A stretch of 64,000 nucleotides of DNA from Hypomyces perniciosus (taxonomy: Eukaryota; Ascomycota; Sordariomycetes; Hypocreales; Hypocreaceae), in the NCBI GenBank assembly GCA_008477525.1, contig SPDT01000007.1:992001-1056000 (forward strand), written 5' to 3'. Below the pieces are notes generated by a model. That model saw only the letters and a program-made list of their open reading frames with translations, made no database searches and was not told the DNA's origin. The position numbers were made by a program, and so were the translations under genes. The stretch's first letter is position 1, and the number at the start of each line of letters is the position of its first letter. This document shows, one piece after another, positions 10,150 through 21,147 of this stretch.

Positions 10150-12934
10150 TTACGCCACCCTAATAATGACCTTCCATCCCAAAGCACCCGCCTCGCGAAT
10201 CGCGCAGGCCAAACATCCTCTCTTTCTCCTGCTGATGATGGCATTCCAGCCCTTCTCAGCACACAATGCCCGGACTAGAATCTCCATGTCTGATCCAAAC
10301 TGTCGCTTCCGAGACTCAAAGTGCATCTTCGCTGCTGCAGAAAAACTTCCCTTGCGCTCAACGGGGGACGAGGTCGGTGTCTCCAACCGATCGAGGACTG
10401 GCGACTGAGGCACGGATGAGAAATTGGTGATACAGTCAACGACAAGCACCTGAATTTGGGCGGGTTTGCGGGAAGGTGGAAGTAGCTCGGAGAGCTCTGC
10501 ATCCTTTCTCTGCAGCAGCTCAGAGATATGGATAACCGTGTAGCCGTAGTATTTATGAAGGGGGTGGCCTGTCAAGCTTATTAGACTATTGTCAGACCGC
10601 AAGTATTCTGGAGGATTCTTACCAGCCCGATACATTGAGCGAGACCCCATACCCAGTGCGTCTGATCCGGTAAAGTCAATCTGCCGCAACGTTGGACTCG
10701 ATGGCGACTTCAAGACTCTGACCCGTTGCGACGGCGAACAGGGATGTGCCGTAACAAAGTTGACATCGTACAACAGTGAGAAAGTGTGCTTCTCATGCGT
10801 CTCACCATCAATGGCAACGTAGAAGCTGACTTTTGCTGGGTATGAAGCCAGATCTGGCGCTCTGCTGGTTTCATGCGTAGGGGTTGCCACAATTTCAGCA
10901 AGCGGAGTGGGATGCAGCGAGTCTGCGGTGGCCGAAAGCTCCAGAGATCGAAACTCAACAAACACGCCTGGCGGTGATGTTGGATAGTTGTTTTCGTGAG
11001 GAATAGTAAAGTCGATGGGGAGGATGGTGTCTTCCTTGCCGTCACCAAGAATGGAAGACTCGCGCTCAACCCGTTTCTTGCCCCAGAGCCTTGCCCTTTT
11101 CCCAAGCTGTGCAATATCATCTGACCGACTCGTTAGCCTCACAGTTGGTAACGCAATGCAACACAGAAATCAAGAACCTACCAGCCACATCATGCACCTC
11201 AATGTTAATCCAACCGTCACCCATACCCTCAGGCGTGATATCTGTCGATATCCATCCCATGCATTCAGCCGACCCTTTCCCGGCAGCCAAGACCCGGCCC
11301 ACAATGCAAGACGTGCTCCAGAAACTCTTCTCCGAGTAGACAAACCCACTACTCAAGTTCGCAAACGAGCCCAGCTTGGCCAACGCCTCACTATCATTCT
11401 CAAGCAGTGTGGCCATCAAAAAGTGGCTCAGGGCATCCCCTGGCAGCATCAGTCCAAAGACATACGATTTGGACAACCATCCAGACTTGTGCAGCGCGGC
11501 CGCCATACGTCGCCGTCTCGCGTGGGCTCGCTGTTTGTGATGACCGCGTTGGCACGTAACATCCCAAGCTCCAAAGTAAGAGTCCTTTTCAGATTCCTTC
11601 TTGTATGGGGTTGGAGGCAGCAATGATGCAGGCGCAGCCATTTCCTGGACGCTTTCCGATATGCGCCGCTCGTAAGCCTCGATCCCCGGCCACTGGATCT
11701 TCCTCGCAAAGTGAGTCAAGCCATCGACTTGGCGTTGGCCATGCCGTCCACGGATCGTGTAAAAGTGGGGTGGTGATGGCGGCCGATTTCCATGTTTGTG
11801 CTGATCATAGAGAGAGATCTTGCTAGCCAAGGATGCCAGCCAACCAGGGGTAGCACCATTGCTGCCACGACGGAGCCTTGTTGACTCCATCGGCAACGAG
11901 GACTCCTCTCTCACGACCTCGATGTTCTGCATCCAGCTGCGAGCCAGAAGCAAGGACCATTTCACGGCCCCCGTCGCAGCCCTCTCAAAATGAACCACAT
12001 CAATCGTCCGAAACGATCCGGACCCATACTCCTCCCCTTCGGTAATGGCATCCAGCCTGATGAGAAGCTCTGATGAAACCAAGATCTGCAGGAGTAGCCA
12101 GTATTTCTCCTCTGCCCGCTCGCCTGCACTCTCGGCATCGTGGATAGAGGTGTCATCGTCCAGGTCATCGCCGTGCTGCTTGCCCCACAGAATCTGACCA
12201 AGCCGAATACGCCACTCCACGTGTGTCAGATCGATCCATACATTGGCAGTCCCGAGGCATTTGAGCAAAGCGCTGATTTGGTTTGCGAGGCTGTGGGGAT
12301 CTTTCTTGTCAACGGCGACGATTTTATTCGGCCGCATCAACGTGCGAAAGAGGTCGTTGTAGGTCTCCAATGCGGGTTTCTTTCGGAGGTCGTTGTTCCT
12401 GTATACATCCCCGTTGCGCTTGAGTCTGTCGAGAAGCTCAGGCTGGGGGATGCGGTGCAGCCATCCATCGCTGGACACCATGCGTTGGCGAGCCTCGACG
12501 ACAGCACGGGCTTTCGTCCCGATGCTCTCGAAGCCAAACTGCTCCTCCTCGAGCGAGTCGCTGACGGCCAGCTCAAGCGCAGCCTGGTAGCCCATAGTGC
12601 CCTTCTCCAAGCCCTGCATGCTCAGCATGTTGGGTCGCTCACGGCAGCGGACGTGGAAATGGGCTCTGCGTGTCTCCACGACCTCTCTCTTGGCCTCCGG
12701 GTCATGGTTGATGTCCCGCGTCAGGTGCGGCCAGGCCGTGACGCCGCTCCAGGCCTTGGCCTCGATTTGGGCATGGTCGGCCAGGTCTCTGATTTCCAGT
12801 TCCTCGTCAAAGAGAAAGGCTACGCTGGGATGAGGCGCGCCGGCGAAGTGGCTCTCGCTCCGGACAAAGTACTGGGGAGCGCCGGAGAAGAGCTTCTCGA
12901 TGTCGTCATCGCTAAGGAGGGCGGACGACGCCAT
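10150..12934 (-). CDS. Conserved fungal protein of unknown function, 889 residues
   Basis: Exons 12934-11182, 11120-10623 and 10568-10150. Intron 1 (62 bp) has donor GTAGGT and acceptor GTCAG. Intron 2 (54 bp, GTAAGA..TTGACAG with a CTAAT branch point) is a multiple of three and has no stop, so it is easily mistaken for coding sequence; splicing gives M-Y-R-A-G-H-P-L-H-K. The start M-A-S-S-A-L-L-S-D-D-D-I-E-K-L-F-S-G was chosen because upstream residues come from a low-complexity leader. The protein looks globular, has no signal peptide or membrane segment, and ends in a basic Cys motif (S-R-R-K-R-G-C-L-A-C-A-I-R-E-A). I recognise it as a type of hypothetical protein kept across Sordariomycetes, but know no domain or role for it. 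Confidence 0.85.
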
Positions 12935-13304
12935 GATCTTTTCTCTTCTTCTACTTTTGCTCTTCTTCAGCACTGACTATTATGGGCCCAGAAGAGCATG
13001 CATTGGACAGCATGTGCTCGTGAAATGTTTTTCAGGAGGGGGCCAAGTTTGCTGGGTGTTGGAGAGGAAGAATCGACAACAGGTGAAAGTGGTTCGATCT
13101 TGTCGGGTCTCCGGGGAAGTGCTTGCAAGTACGTAGCAGTATGTACTAGTAGTACTACTTTAGTACTACTACGTGTGTAAGCCCCCTGTTTAGTTGCGGA
13201 GGAGCGGAGGCGCCACCAAATTCCAAACAAGGGACCCAAGACCGGCTCAAGGGGAGACACTATTATAAATGGTCAGGTGGCACGTTTGGGAGTCTGAGCT
13301 GGCT

Positions 13305-13340
13305 ACTTCGTAGTAGTAGTACTACTACTACTACGGAGTA
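13305..13340. repeat. Imperfect palindrome of TAG/TAC trinucleotides
   Basis: CTTCGTAGTAGTAGT is followed at once by ACTACTACTACTACGGAG, which can pair back on itself almost completely. Part of the dispersed GTAC-type word family. Confidence 0.85.
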
Positions 13341-13624
13341 TGTAATTAGTGCTTAAGGATTCCCTTTCACCGGGGACAGGGGATCCTACGTAGGTTATTA
13401 TGTTGTTGAGGGCTAATACTTCGCACCATCTATTTATTAAGGAATGCATGCAAAGGACACGTTCACAAAGGGGTGCTCCGTACAAATGTATGTGCATTCT
13501 CATCCCGTCTGTCCTGTCTTGTCTCTCAGGCGAGGTCTCTGCAATCTTGATTAGAAACCGGCCTGTCGGCTAGTCCCTAGATTTCCCCGCATTGACATTA
13601 CGCGCCAGCGAATGCCACCGGAAG

Positions 13625-13653
13625 TTACGGAGTACTCCGTATTACTACTACTA
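13625..13653. repeat. Dispersed word cluster (TACGGAGTACTCCGTA)
   Basis: A perfect 16-bp palindrome, TACGGAGTACTCCGTA, followed by TTACTACTACTA. Confidence 0.9.
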
Positions 13654-14001
13654 GGTAGAACGTTTGTGCGTCAGGCCAGGACGAGGACAAGTACGAGTAC
13701 GTACCTCATCCGGCAGAATGGACAAATGGAGACAACTGTGGATAAGCGAGTCTTTCCAGATGCAATGCCATGCCAGCTTCATCTTCCAATCCGATACCAT
13801 GGGCCCCCTAACTCCGTAATTATTGGGTCCATCTTCGCCTCGGCCATCTGGGGTCGGCACTCGATCTGGGCCACAAACCACAGCCACCTGCAACCAGCCA
13901 ATTAATAATGCGTTAGCCGCCCTAGCCAAGCCTTTTCATGCCCCCTGTCCTAGTGGGCTCGTATCTACGAGTGTAAGATGCATCACATCACGCAGGTAGG
14001 A

Positions 14002-14030
14002 TTACGAAGTAGTACTCCGTACGAAGTACT
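14002..14030. repeat. Dispersed word cluster
   Basis: TTACGAAGTAGTACTCCGTA runs straight into CGAAGTACTT, joining the CGAAG and CTCCG forms of the word in one site. Confidence 0.85.
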
Positions 14031-14742
14031 TATGATCAAAACACCACCAAGGCGATGCCAAGAAATGAAAAAGAAGAAGAAAGACATTTACGAAGTAACA
14101 GTGTCAGGGTTGACCCTTCTGCTAGCACTCATAATCCTGTTGCCTACCATAGCTAGTCACGACCCGCAAAACAGAGCCAGGAGATCCAGACCCTTTTCCC
14201 CCGTGAAGATCGAGATTCGAGAATCTTCCCACGTGCGCTCGCTCGCCTGACGCCTTTCTATTCCTCACGACTGTGGTTGGCTCGGGCTGTCTGTGCTCAG
14301 ACGCGCGGTCGCGAAATTACTCTGAACCGAGAGGCGAATGCCAAGACTGAGAATGTCTCTCTGCCTCCTGAGTCTAGAACGCCGAATCAATGCGTCTGGT
14401 TTCCCTTGTCCTACGGCTTATCTACACTGTTGGGCATGAATGAGACCAAGCAAACAAAGAAACCTCTCAATCAAAGTCGTGAATACCAACGCGTTGGTAA
14501 CACTATCACACCGCAGTCATCACAAACGGGCACACTGGCATAAACATCCTTGGGTATCATTTCATCAATCCTGTGCGCCGTGCAGTTATGCTTAAATAGA
14601 ACTCGACAGAAAATTCCCATACAATCCCCGCCAATCATAGATGGCCCTTTCTCTAGAACCATATTGACAAGTTTAGCAGAATACATAATATTCTGTGAGA
14701 CCCCTTTTGCGAAACCTCCGAGTTGTCCCACAGAATGCACTA

Positions 14743-15270
14743 TTAGACTGGATGTGTGTCGTGGATAACCGTCAGCAGATACTTCTGGTCTGGTACTATG
14801 ACAATCTCCTGCTTCTTTGTGCGTAGCCGAAGCAACCTCAACTCGTCCTGCAACCCAATTAGTCCCGCGTGCGCAGACACGTCATCGTGGAGGAATTCTC
14901 CCGGTCGCACGTACTTCTGTATCCACCTCTTGAACCAGTTGTGCCGAGTTATTCACATAGTTCCATATCATTTCTGCAAACTCCTCGATGCCTTGTGACT
15001 CGCTCTGCTCCGCTGCGGGAGGCTCGTTGGAGAAAGTCGCTGCCGTTGACGCGTTTCGTGACTTGGCTGTTCGGAGGGCATCTATCTGTCCGCTGGTCTT
15101 GAGTATGGCTCCGGTTGCTCGGTCGATGACGATGCTGGCCTTGACACCCGGTTTCCTGGCAAGGCGGCTGAACTTCTCCTCGAGAGTATCATGTCCGTTT
15201 TTCTGCGTTCGTGTCAATTATGCATCTCAACCCAGCCGGTAGACAGATATACCGTTGGCGAATCACTCAT
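14743..15270 (-). CDS. Dynein light chain, roadblock/LC7 family
   Basis: Exons 15270-15253 (only M-S-D-S-P-T), 15202-14915 and 14847-14743 give 136 residues. The roadblock/LC7 fold is recognisable: T-L-E-E-K-F-S-R-L, K-P-G-V-K-A-S-I-V-I-D-R-A-T-G-A-I-L-K-T near the start, and L-R-L-R-T-K-K-Q-E-I-V-I-V-P-D with K-Y-L-L-T-V-I at the end. This subunit sits on the dynein intermediate chain; dynein moves nuclei and endosomes along hyphal microtubules. A Ser/Ala/Glu-rich insert of about 30 residues separates the two halves, as is common in filamentous fungi. The tiny first exon is supported by a good donor (ACG/GTATAT) and by matching phases. The gene is divergent from IPI1. Confidence 0.92.
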
Positions 15271-15628
15271 TTTGCTGTAAACTTGCTCCAGGCCGGCTGG
15301 AGTTGTCAAGTATACCTCTGGGAAGACAATGCCGATTTGTAGATAAGGCGATATTGCCACGATGGAAGCTCCTGATGCGTTGCGGGGAGCTCCTTGACGT
15401 AGCGCGCGCACTTACAGCGGGTGGACAATTCTGCCACGAGACACCGCCAAAATTTTCAGACCCACCGACAGGCAGTATCAAACTCATCGGCAAACAACTC
15501 TTTGGCTGTAGGAATAGACGACATTCATGACATTTAACAACAACACGCATCAATTTGCATTAGACACTTTAAATTAGAACTTATTTATCCACCCTGATCT
15601 AAACTGAAATCGACAACTATCTGCAAAA
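15271..15628. promoter_or_regulatory. Shared divergent promoter of dynein light chain and IPI1
   Basis: Only 358 bp separate the two start codons, so both genes must start transcription within it. I could not pick out a TATA box; the AT-rich half is nearer IPI1. Confidence 0.6.
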
Positions 15629-16769
15629 ATGGGTTCCAGTGCTAAAAAGAAGAAGGAGAAACAGAAGGATTTTCAAGTATGATCTCTCGGACTGCCATGC
15701 CTTGTCTGATTATGATACTTACGATCGATTTTAAATAGAAACCAAAGTACAAAGTTGGAAAGGCAAAGCCAAAACCCTCCAACTTCACGGACACCAGCTT
15801 CAAGTCCAAGGGTGAGATTCTTTCAGCTACCCTTTCAAACAGCATTGCTGACGGTTCCTAGCGATTGTAATGAGCCAGCAGTCATTATCGACTGTTGCAC
15901 CGGATGTTGTCCAACAATTCAAGCACAATCTCTCATTAGCATCCTCTTCAAAGTCGGATAGGCAGCGCCGCGATGCTTTGGCCTATCTCACGAGTCAACT
16001 CTCATCGAACCCACCCGTTAATCCAGTGGGAACCAACGCCGTCTTGACCAAACTACTTCCTCTCGTTTCTGACAGCTCAACACCAGTACGAAGTCAACTT
16101 TTGAAACTTCTTCGAACTCTACCGGAAAATGAGGTCAAGCACCATACCGAGCATGCTGTCATGTATATCCGAGCAGGAATGACGCATCTGTCTGCTGATA
16201 TTAGCAACGATGCCCTCGGCGTCATGGAATGGCTGCTTGATGCGGCAGATGAAGAGCTTGTTACCTGCCCCGGCGGATGGGTCAAGACTTTGAGCACATT
16301 TTGTGTGACCATGGGCTGGGCCCTGTCATCCTCAGCTCCTGGGTGGACGTCTGCTGCTCGGACTGGGCTACGACCCAAGGATGCTCAGACACTGGCGCGT
16401 CAGATTTCAATATTGTCCAAGTTCCTCCAAGCCGGATTAAAATCCGAGATGGCCGCGATAGATGGCCCTTCAGAGTACTGGGACAATCTTTACAGAATAC
16501 CACGATCGTCAAACGCCTTTGAATATCTGAATCTCTTCGGGGTACGACGAGATGAAGAGGGAGAGATGTATCCCAACAAGGAAGCGAGACAGCAAGTTTT
16601 TCATCGGAGATTCTTGGATCCTATATCAAAGGGGGTCGAGAAAGCAAAGAAGGAGGGCGGTGCGACGGGGAGAGCGGCTGTTGGACTTGATCAGGTGCTC
16701 AAGGAGGGAATGAAGGATTATGAAGCTTCGACGGCGATGGACACTCAGGATCTTCTTAACCTGTGGTAG
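15629..16769 (+). CDS. IPI1: Pre-rRNA processing protein Ipi1 (Rix1 complex)
   Basis: Exons 15629-15676, 15739-15811 and 15862-16769 give 342 residues. The N-terminus is very basic (M-G-S-S-A-K-K-K-K-E-K-Q-K-D-F-Q-K-P-K) and runs into N-F-T-D-T-S-F-K-S-K-A-I-V, the hallmark of the Ipi1/TEX10 family; the rest is helical-repeat sequence (R-R-D-A-L-A-Y-L-T...; P-L-V-S-D-S-S-T-P-V-R). Ipi1 works with Rix1 and Ipi3 on late pre-60S particles, in ITS2 processing and nuclear export. The length matches fungal Ipi1. The two introns are 61 and 50 bp, with matching phases. Confidence 0.94.
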
Positions 16770-18453
16770 AAACTTTTAGCAGATACCCATGTACTATTCT
16801 TGTTGGAAATGGATCATCATTCTTGTAAGCAGCTGCCCTTGGTGGTATTGATGGATAGTGTTCCCCAGCTTCCAAAGTTCCAAGCCAGTATAGAGAATCG
16901 CCATCACAAAATCGTATATGTATGACAATCACGAACCTTATTGGTTTTCTTTCGAGTATTTTATCAAAATTCCTACCCCGTCTTCTCCAAAGAGGCGTGC
17001 GGATCGTATATTAACGTCATAGTGTTGTTGCTTCGGGATGGTAGCAAACGAAAAGGCGAATAGGGATGAACTCGATTTTTGGGGGGTATTTGGAAGCGTT
17101 TTTATTTCTATTAGACATCCATTTCGGCCTTTTGATCAGATAAGGGCATCATAAACAAATCTTTTAATCTTTTATCATTTTATGAGCTTGCCTCATGATC
17201 GACAAACCCTTCAAGATTGTATCATAGTTCGAGCTTAGGTATATCATGATAACAACCTCATAACACGAACATGTGCAACAAATTTTGATCTACTAACGCC
17301 TTGTGGGTCCATAATTCAGGCAGAAGCAGCTGCCAGTAACAAACAAGCATTATTACTTCAGAGCCAAGGCCAGCAATCCTCCAACCATTTGAAAGAATCA
17401 AAACCACCAACACCATATCGGATCAGGAGGAGTATATGCATATTGGAACGAGGAAACTTGATGGGAACTTGAAATCCATATCTATGTAGATTGCTTCTCC
17501 AAAGCACCTTTGAATCTCCACCGCAATGGGATGGCCCATGCTGGCCGGCTTCATGCATAGGTCTATGTAAGATGACAAACGCATCCGCGTATGCATTCTT
17601 TCTCAACTGCAGGGACCCGAGTTTTTGATTCACAGGAAGGCAATGCTGATTTCTGATTTACTTAGCTCTAGAGGTAAAGTCAATCTGCAGTTACCAAGTC
17701 CTCATTATGCCATTATCCGACGACTCGTACAGTTATGAACCCCCTAACCAATATCCATACGTTCTATGACTGGGTGCATTATTCTCGCTGATTACTGGAA
17801 ATAAGTCAATTCACTTCTATGTTCTGTAATTCATCTAAGGCATCTCTTCTTTGTGCCTAAATTCTCGCCTGGTTGCCAAGTGAATGCCCAACTCTCCAGC
17901 TGCAGGTGTTGTTCCCCCCTCAGGCAGAGACGCCCAGACGGCTACTTCAGGCCCCTTCCCGTCTTTTCTCCCTCCACTCCTCCTCGACCTTTCCCTTCTA
18001 GTCCTTCCTCCTTCCTTTATCACCAACTTCTCAGAAGGAAGGCTCCCGCCTCTTTGTTGATTGTGCTTTACAAGACGACTTCGTCCTCTTCAACATCCTC
18101 AACTCCTCTCTTCGCTTTCGCGCGGAAGTGTTCACTTCTAGGTGCGCGATTCCCCTTTCCTCAACTCTCCTCGCTTTCAAATTTATCCTTTATGCGCTCC
18201 TTGCCATCACTCCCATGGGTTTCTAGAATCGTCACCGGTATATCTCCACCGATAGCTGGCACGATAGGAGAGCCATCATCCCCTCAACAACTCTTCATTT
18301 GCATTTGATCTTCTCACTTCTCTCGTTGTATTTTTCGACATCATCCAACCATTTCTCTCAATCTCATCTCGCCTTCATCTTAATCCTTTTCAATCTACCA
18401 GCCCAAAACTGACACAGTCGGCAACAGACCGGTTTTAAACAAACGGACGAAGC
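16770..18453. other. Intergenic region between IPI1 and the DEAD-box helicase
   Basis: First part is AT-rich 3' sequence of IPI1. From about 17,900 the strand becomes strongly CT-rich (17,960-18,200), the usual look of a strong promoter and long 5' leader in filamentous fungi, here belonging to the helicase. No gene or RNA seen. Confidence 0.5.
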
Positions 18454-20530
18454 ATGGACCAGAACCAGGAGGCGGTCAATGACCCGCCTGCCCCTACAAA
18501 CGGGGACACTGCCGTTCCCGGCTGGGTTCAGCGTGAAGTCTATGACTACACGGCGATGAGTGGTGCCATTGGCACTGCAACCTGGGACGGAAACGCCGCT
18601 ATCTACCAATGGAGCGACGAATATGGCGATGTCGGACCCGCCATTCCCGACCTCGAGACAGAGTTGTTTGGAGATCCAGCCACTCGTCATGAACGAACCG
18701 GCCTTGACTTTTCGAGGTAGTTTTTGGAAACGGCTGCCCTACCTGCATTATAAACGCTAATAAATATATAGAATCGACCAAATCGAGGTCGTGCAGGAAG
18801 GCCCAGTCAGAATCAACCCCGTCAAATCTTTCAACGATGCCGGTCTACACCCTGTCATGCAGAAGAATGTTGAGCTTTCGGGATACGACAATCCCACTCC
18901 GATTCAGAAGTACACCATTCCCGCTATTCTTCAGGGATACGACGTTATTGGAATTGCTCAGACAGGTAAGTTTCTTTTCCTATTTCTCAGAGTAAACATC
19001 TAATCCACTATAGGATCTGGCAAGACGGCCGCGTATTTGGTCCCCATCATCAGCAAACTAATGGGCAAAGCAAAGAAGTTGGCGGCTTGGCGCCCCAACC
19101 CGGCTACCTTTCGTGAGGGCGTTGACTCGGTCACCGCCGAGCCCCTGGTCGTCATTGTCGTCCCAACACGTGAACTCGCTGTCCAAATCTTCAATGAAGC
19201 ACGGAAACTGTGCTACCGCTCTATGCTCCGGCCATGTGTTGTGTACGGAGGTGTGTTCAAAAGCGAACAGCAGGGACTTCTTAGCAGAGGCTGCGATATC
19301 TTGGTGGGAACTCCTGGTCGCCTCGTTGACTTCATTGGAAGTCCCAAGATCCTGAGTTTGAAGCGAGTCAAATACATGGTCATTGACGAAGCCGATGAGA
19401 TGCTGGAGGCCAGTTGGGGAGACGATATCCGAAAGATCCTCGCAGGTGGAGGTAAGATCTTGTTCCTTTTGCCCCTGACATTGCTGCAAGTTGCTGGTAT
19501 ACTAATATATATGCTGCAGAACAAGATGATGGCAACGTCAAATATGGTCTCTTCTCCGCCACATTTCCCAAGGCAGCTCGTGAACTCGCCAAGGAGTATT
19601 TAGCTTCCTCGCACGTTCGCTTCAGAGTTGGCCGAGCTGGAAGCACCACAGAGAATATCAAGCAGATCGTCCTTCAGGCCACCCCACAGACCAAGAACGA
19701 GATTCTGCTTACTCTCATCGAGGAGATGAGTGGCGTGCGAACTATCATCTTCGTGAACAGCCGCCAGGCAGCAGATACGCTGGACGACTTTTTGTACAAC
19801 ATCGGTCTCCCAGTCACTTCTATCCATAGCGACCGTACTCAGGCTGAGCGCGAGCACGCTATGCGCAGGTTCCGGTCTGGCGAATCCCCCATAATGGTTG
19901 CCACTGGAGTTACAGCTCGAGGCATTGACGTCCGTAATGTTATGCATGTCATCAACTACGACTTGCCTTCAATGGATCACGGCGGCATCGAGGAGTATAC
20001 TCATCGAATCGGTACGCATCTTGACCCATCAACCCCAAGCTCCTGTTTTACTCGCAGACTAGCAGCTAACTTGATGAATAGGACGCACTGGCCGTATCGG
20101 TCACCGCGGCGTGGCCACTTCCCTCTTTACCGAACGCGATGAACCCATGGCCAGCGTGCTCACCCGAACGCTTCTGGAGACCAATCAAGACATCCCCGAA
20201 TTTCTCCAACTCCATGTACCCGAAAGCGCCACTTCTGGTGGTAAGGTGAAGTTCGAAACCGAGTCCGACTTTGACCCCAACGACATCGTAGGCGCCGGCG
20301 ACGCCGGTGGTGGCGGTTGGGGCACTGGTGATGGTGAGGCAGCTGGTGACTCTGGCAATGGCTGGGGTGGTGGGGATGGTGATGCGAACGGAGGTTCTGG
20401 CGATGCCTGGGGAGGTGGCAACAATGACGCGGCCGGTGCTGATACCGGTAGTGGTTGGGTTGCTGAGGCTGCTCAGACCGGAGGTGATGATGCATGGGGC
20501 GGTGCTGCACCAGCTGTCAGTGCGTGGTAA
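18454..20530 (+). CDS. DEAD-box ATP-dependent RNA helicase, Ded1/Vasa type
   Basis: Five exons (18454-18716, 18772-18965, 19014-19451, 19520-20011, 20082-20530) give 611 residues. All helicase motifs are present: the Q motif before P-T-P-I-Q-K, motif I A-Q-T-G-S-G-K-T at about 150-157, P-T-R-E-L at 203-207, T-P-G-R-L, D-E-A-D at 277-280, S-A-T, T-A-R-G-I-D and H-R-I-G-R-T-G-R. The spacing is that of the Ded1/Vasa branch, but the N-terminus is an unusual acidic, Trp-containing stretch, and the C-terminus is Gly-rich with repeated G-G-W-G/D-A-W-G-G units instead of RGG. Motif IVa reads H-S-D-R-T-Q where Ded1 has H-G-D-R-T-Q. So it may be a Vasa-like paralogue beside the true DED1, acting in mRNA unwinding or translation. 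Confidence 0.93.
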
Positions 20531-21147
20531 GGGTTACACCGACCCTTGCACTGCATGCAATGCATGAACGCGGGCAAATGCCTCTTTGTAATACCATTGG
20601 GTCACAGGGTTTCAGACAATGTAATGGGGTGAGGGAGCAGAGGGCCAGAACTTCGTGGACTTGAGTGATCGCGAAGAAAGGCTCTCAGCTGCTCAACTTA
20701 GGCACCTAGTAGCTAGGTCAGCAGGTCGTCTTCTTGAATTGACGATATAGTCTGAGGAGTTGTCTTGACTTGTGAATGTGAATGATATAAGAGCCTTAGA
20801 TGAGCACCTCCCAAGCCCAAAGAGGTTGAACTTTGGTAGAGAGTTGACAGGAGTCTGGCCTTTTCCAAGTCCCCTTGTCAATGTTCCAGACTGATGGTGA
20901 CGTACCAGATATTGATAGAATCAGGATGTAGTTTTGCAGGACGAGTTGCAGAGTATTATCAAGTCCATATGTTGTGAGTTACATTCTGTTGCAACTGATT
21001 ATCTATTATCTATTAATACACACTATTACTGTTTCTCTAACCCAGTTTCTCGTCGTCAATCATCAATCAGTCAGTCGAGTGTCTTGGCTAGCTCCCCAAC
21101 TACATACCAACCACATGTCAACTATATATATTCTTCCCCCCTATCTT
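20531..21147. other. Intergenic region between convergent helicase and aldehyde dehydrogenase genes
   Basis: Both genes end here. AT-rich, with no coding signal. Confidence 0.5.

Larger units (their letters stand above)
12935..14742. other. Intergenic region rich in TAC/GTA words
   Basis: Upstream of the 889-residue gene and downstream of the dynein light chain gene. It carries many short self-complementary words built from GTAC, TACTAC and CGGAGTA (13129-13170, 13305-13340, 13625-13653, 14002-14030). No gene is supported; open frames here are short and broken. Confidence 0.5.

Noticed and set aside
12140..12976. 278-residue plus-strand open frame
   Set aside because: Lies inside the conserved exon of the 889-residue minus-strand gene; a codon-bias shadow.
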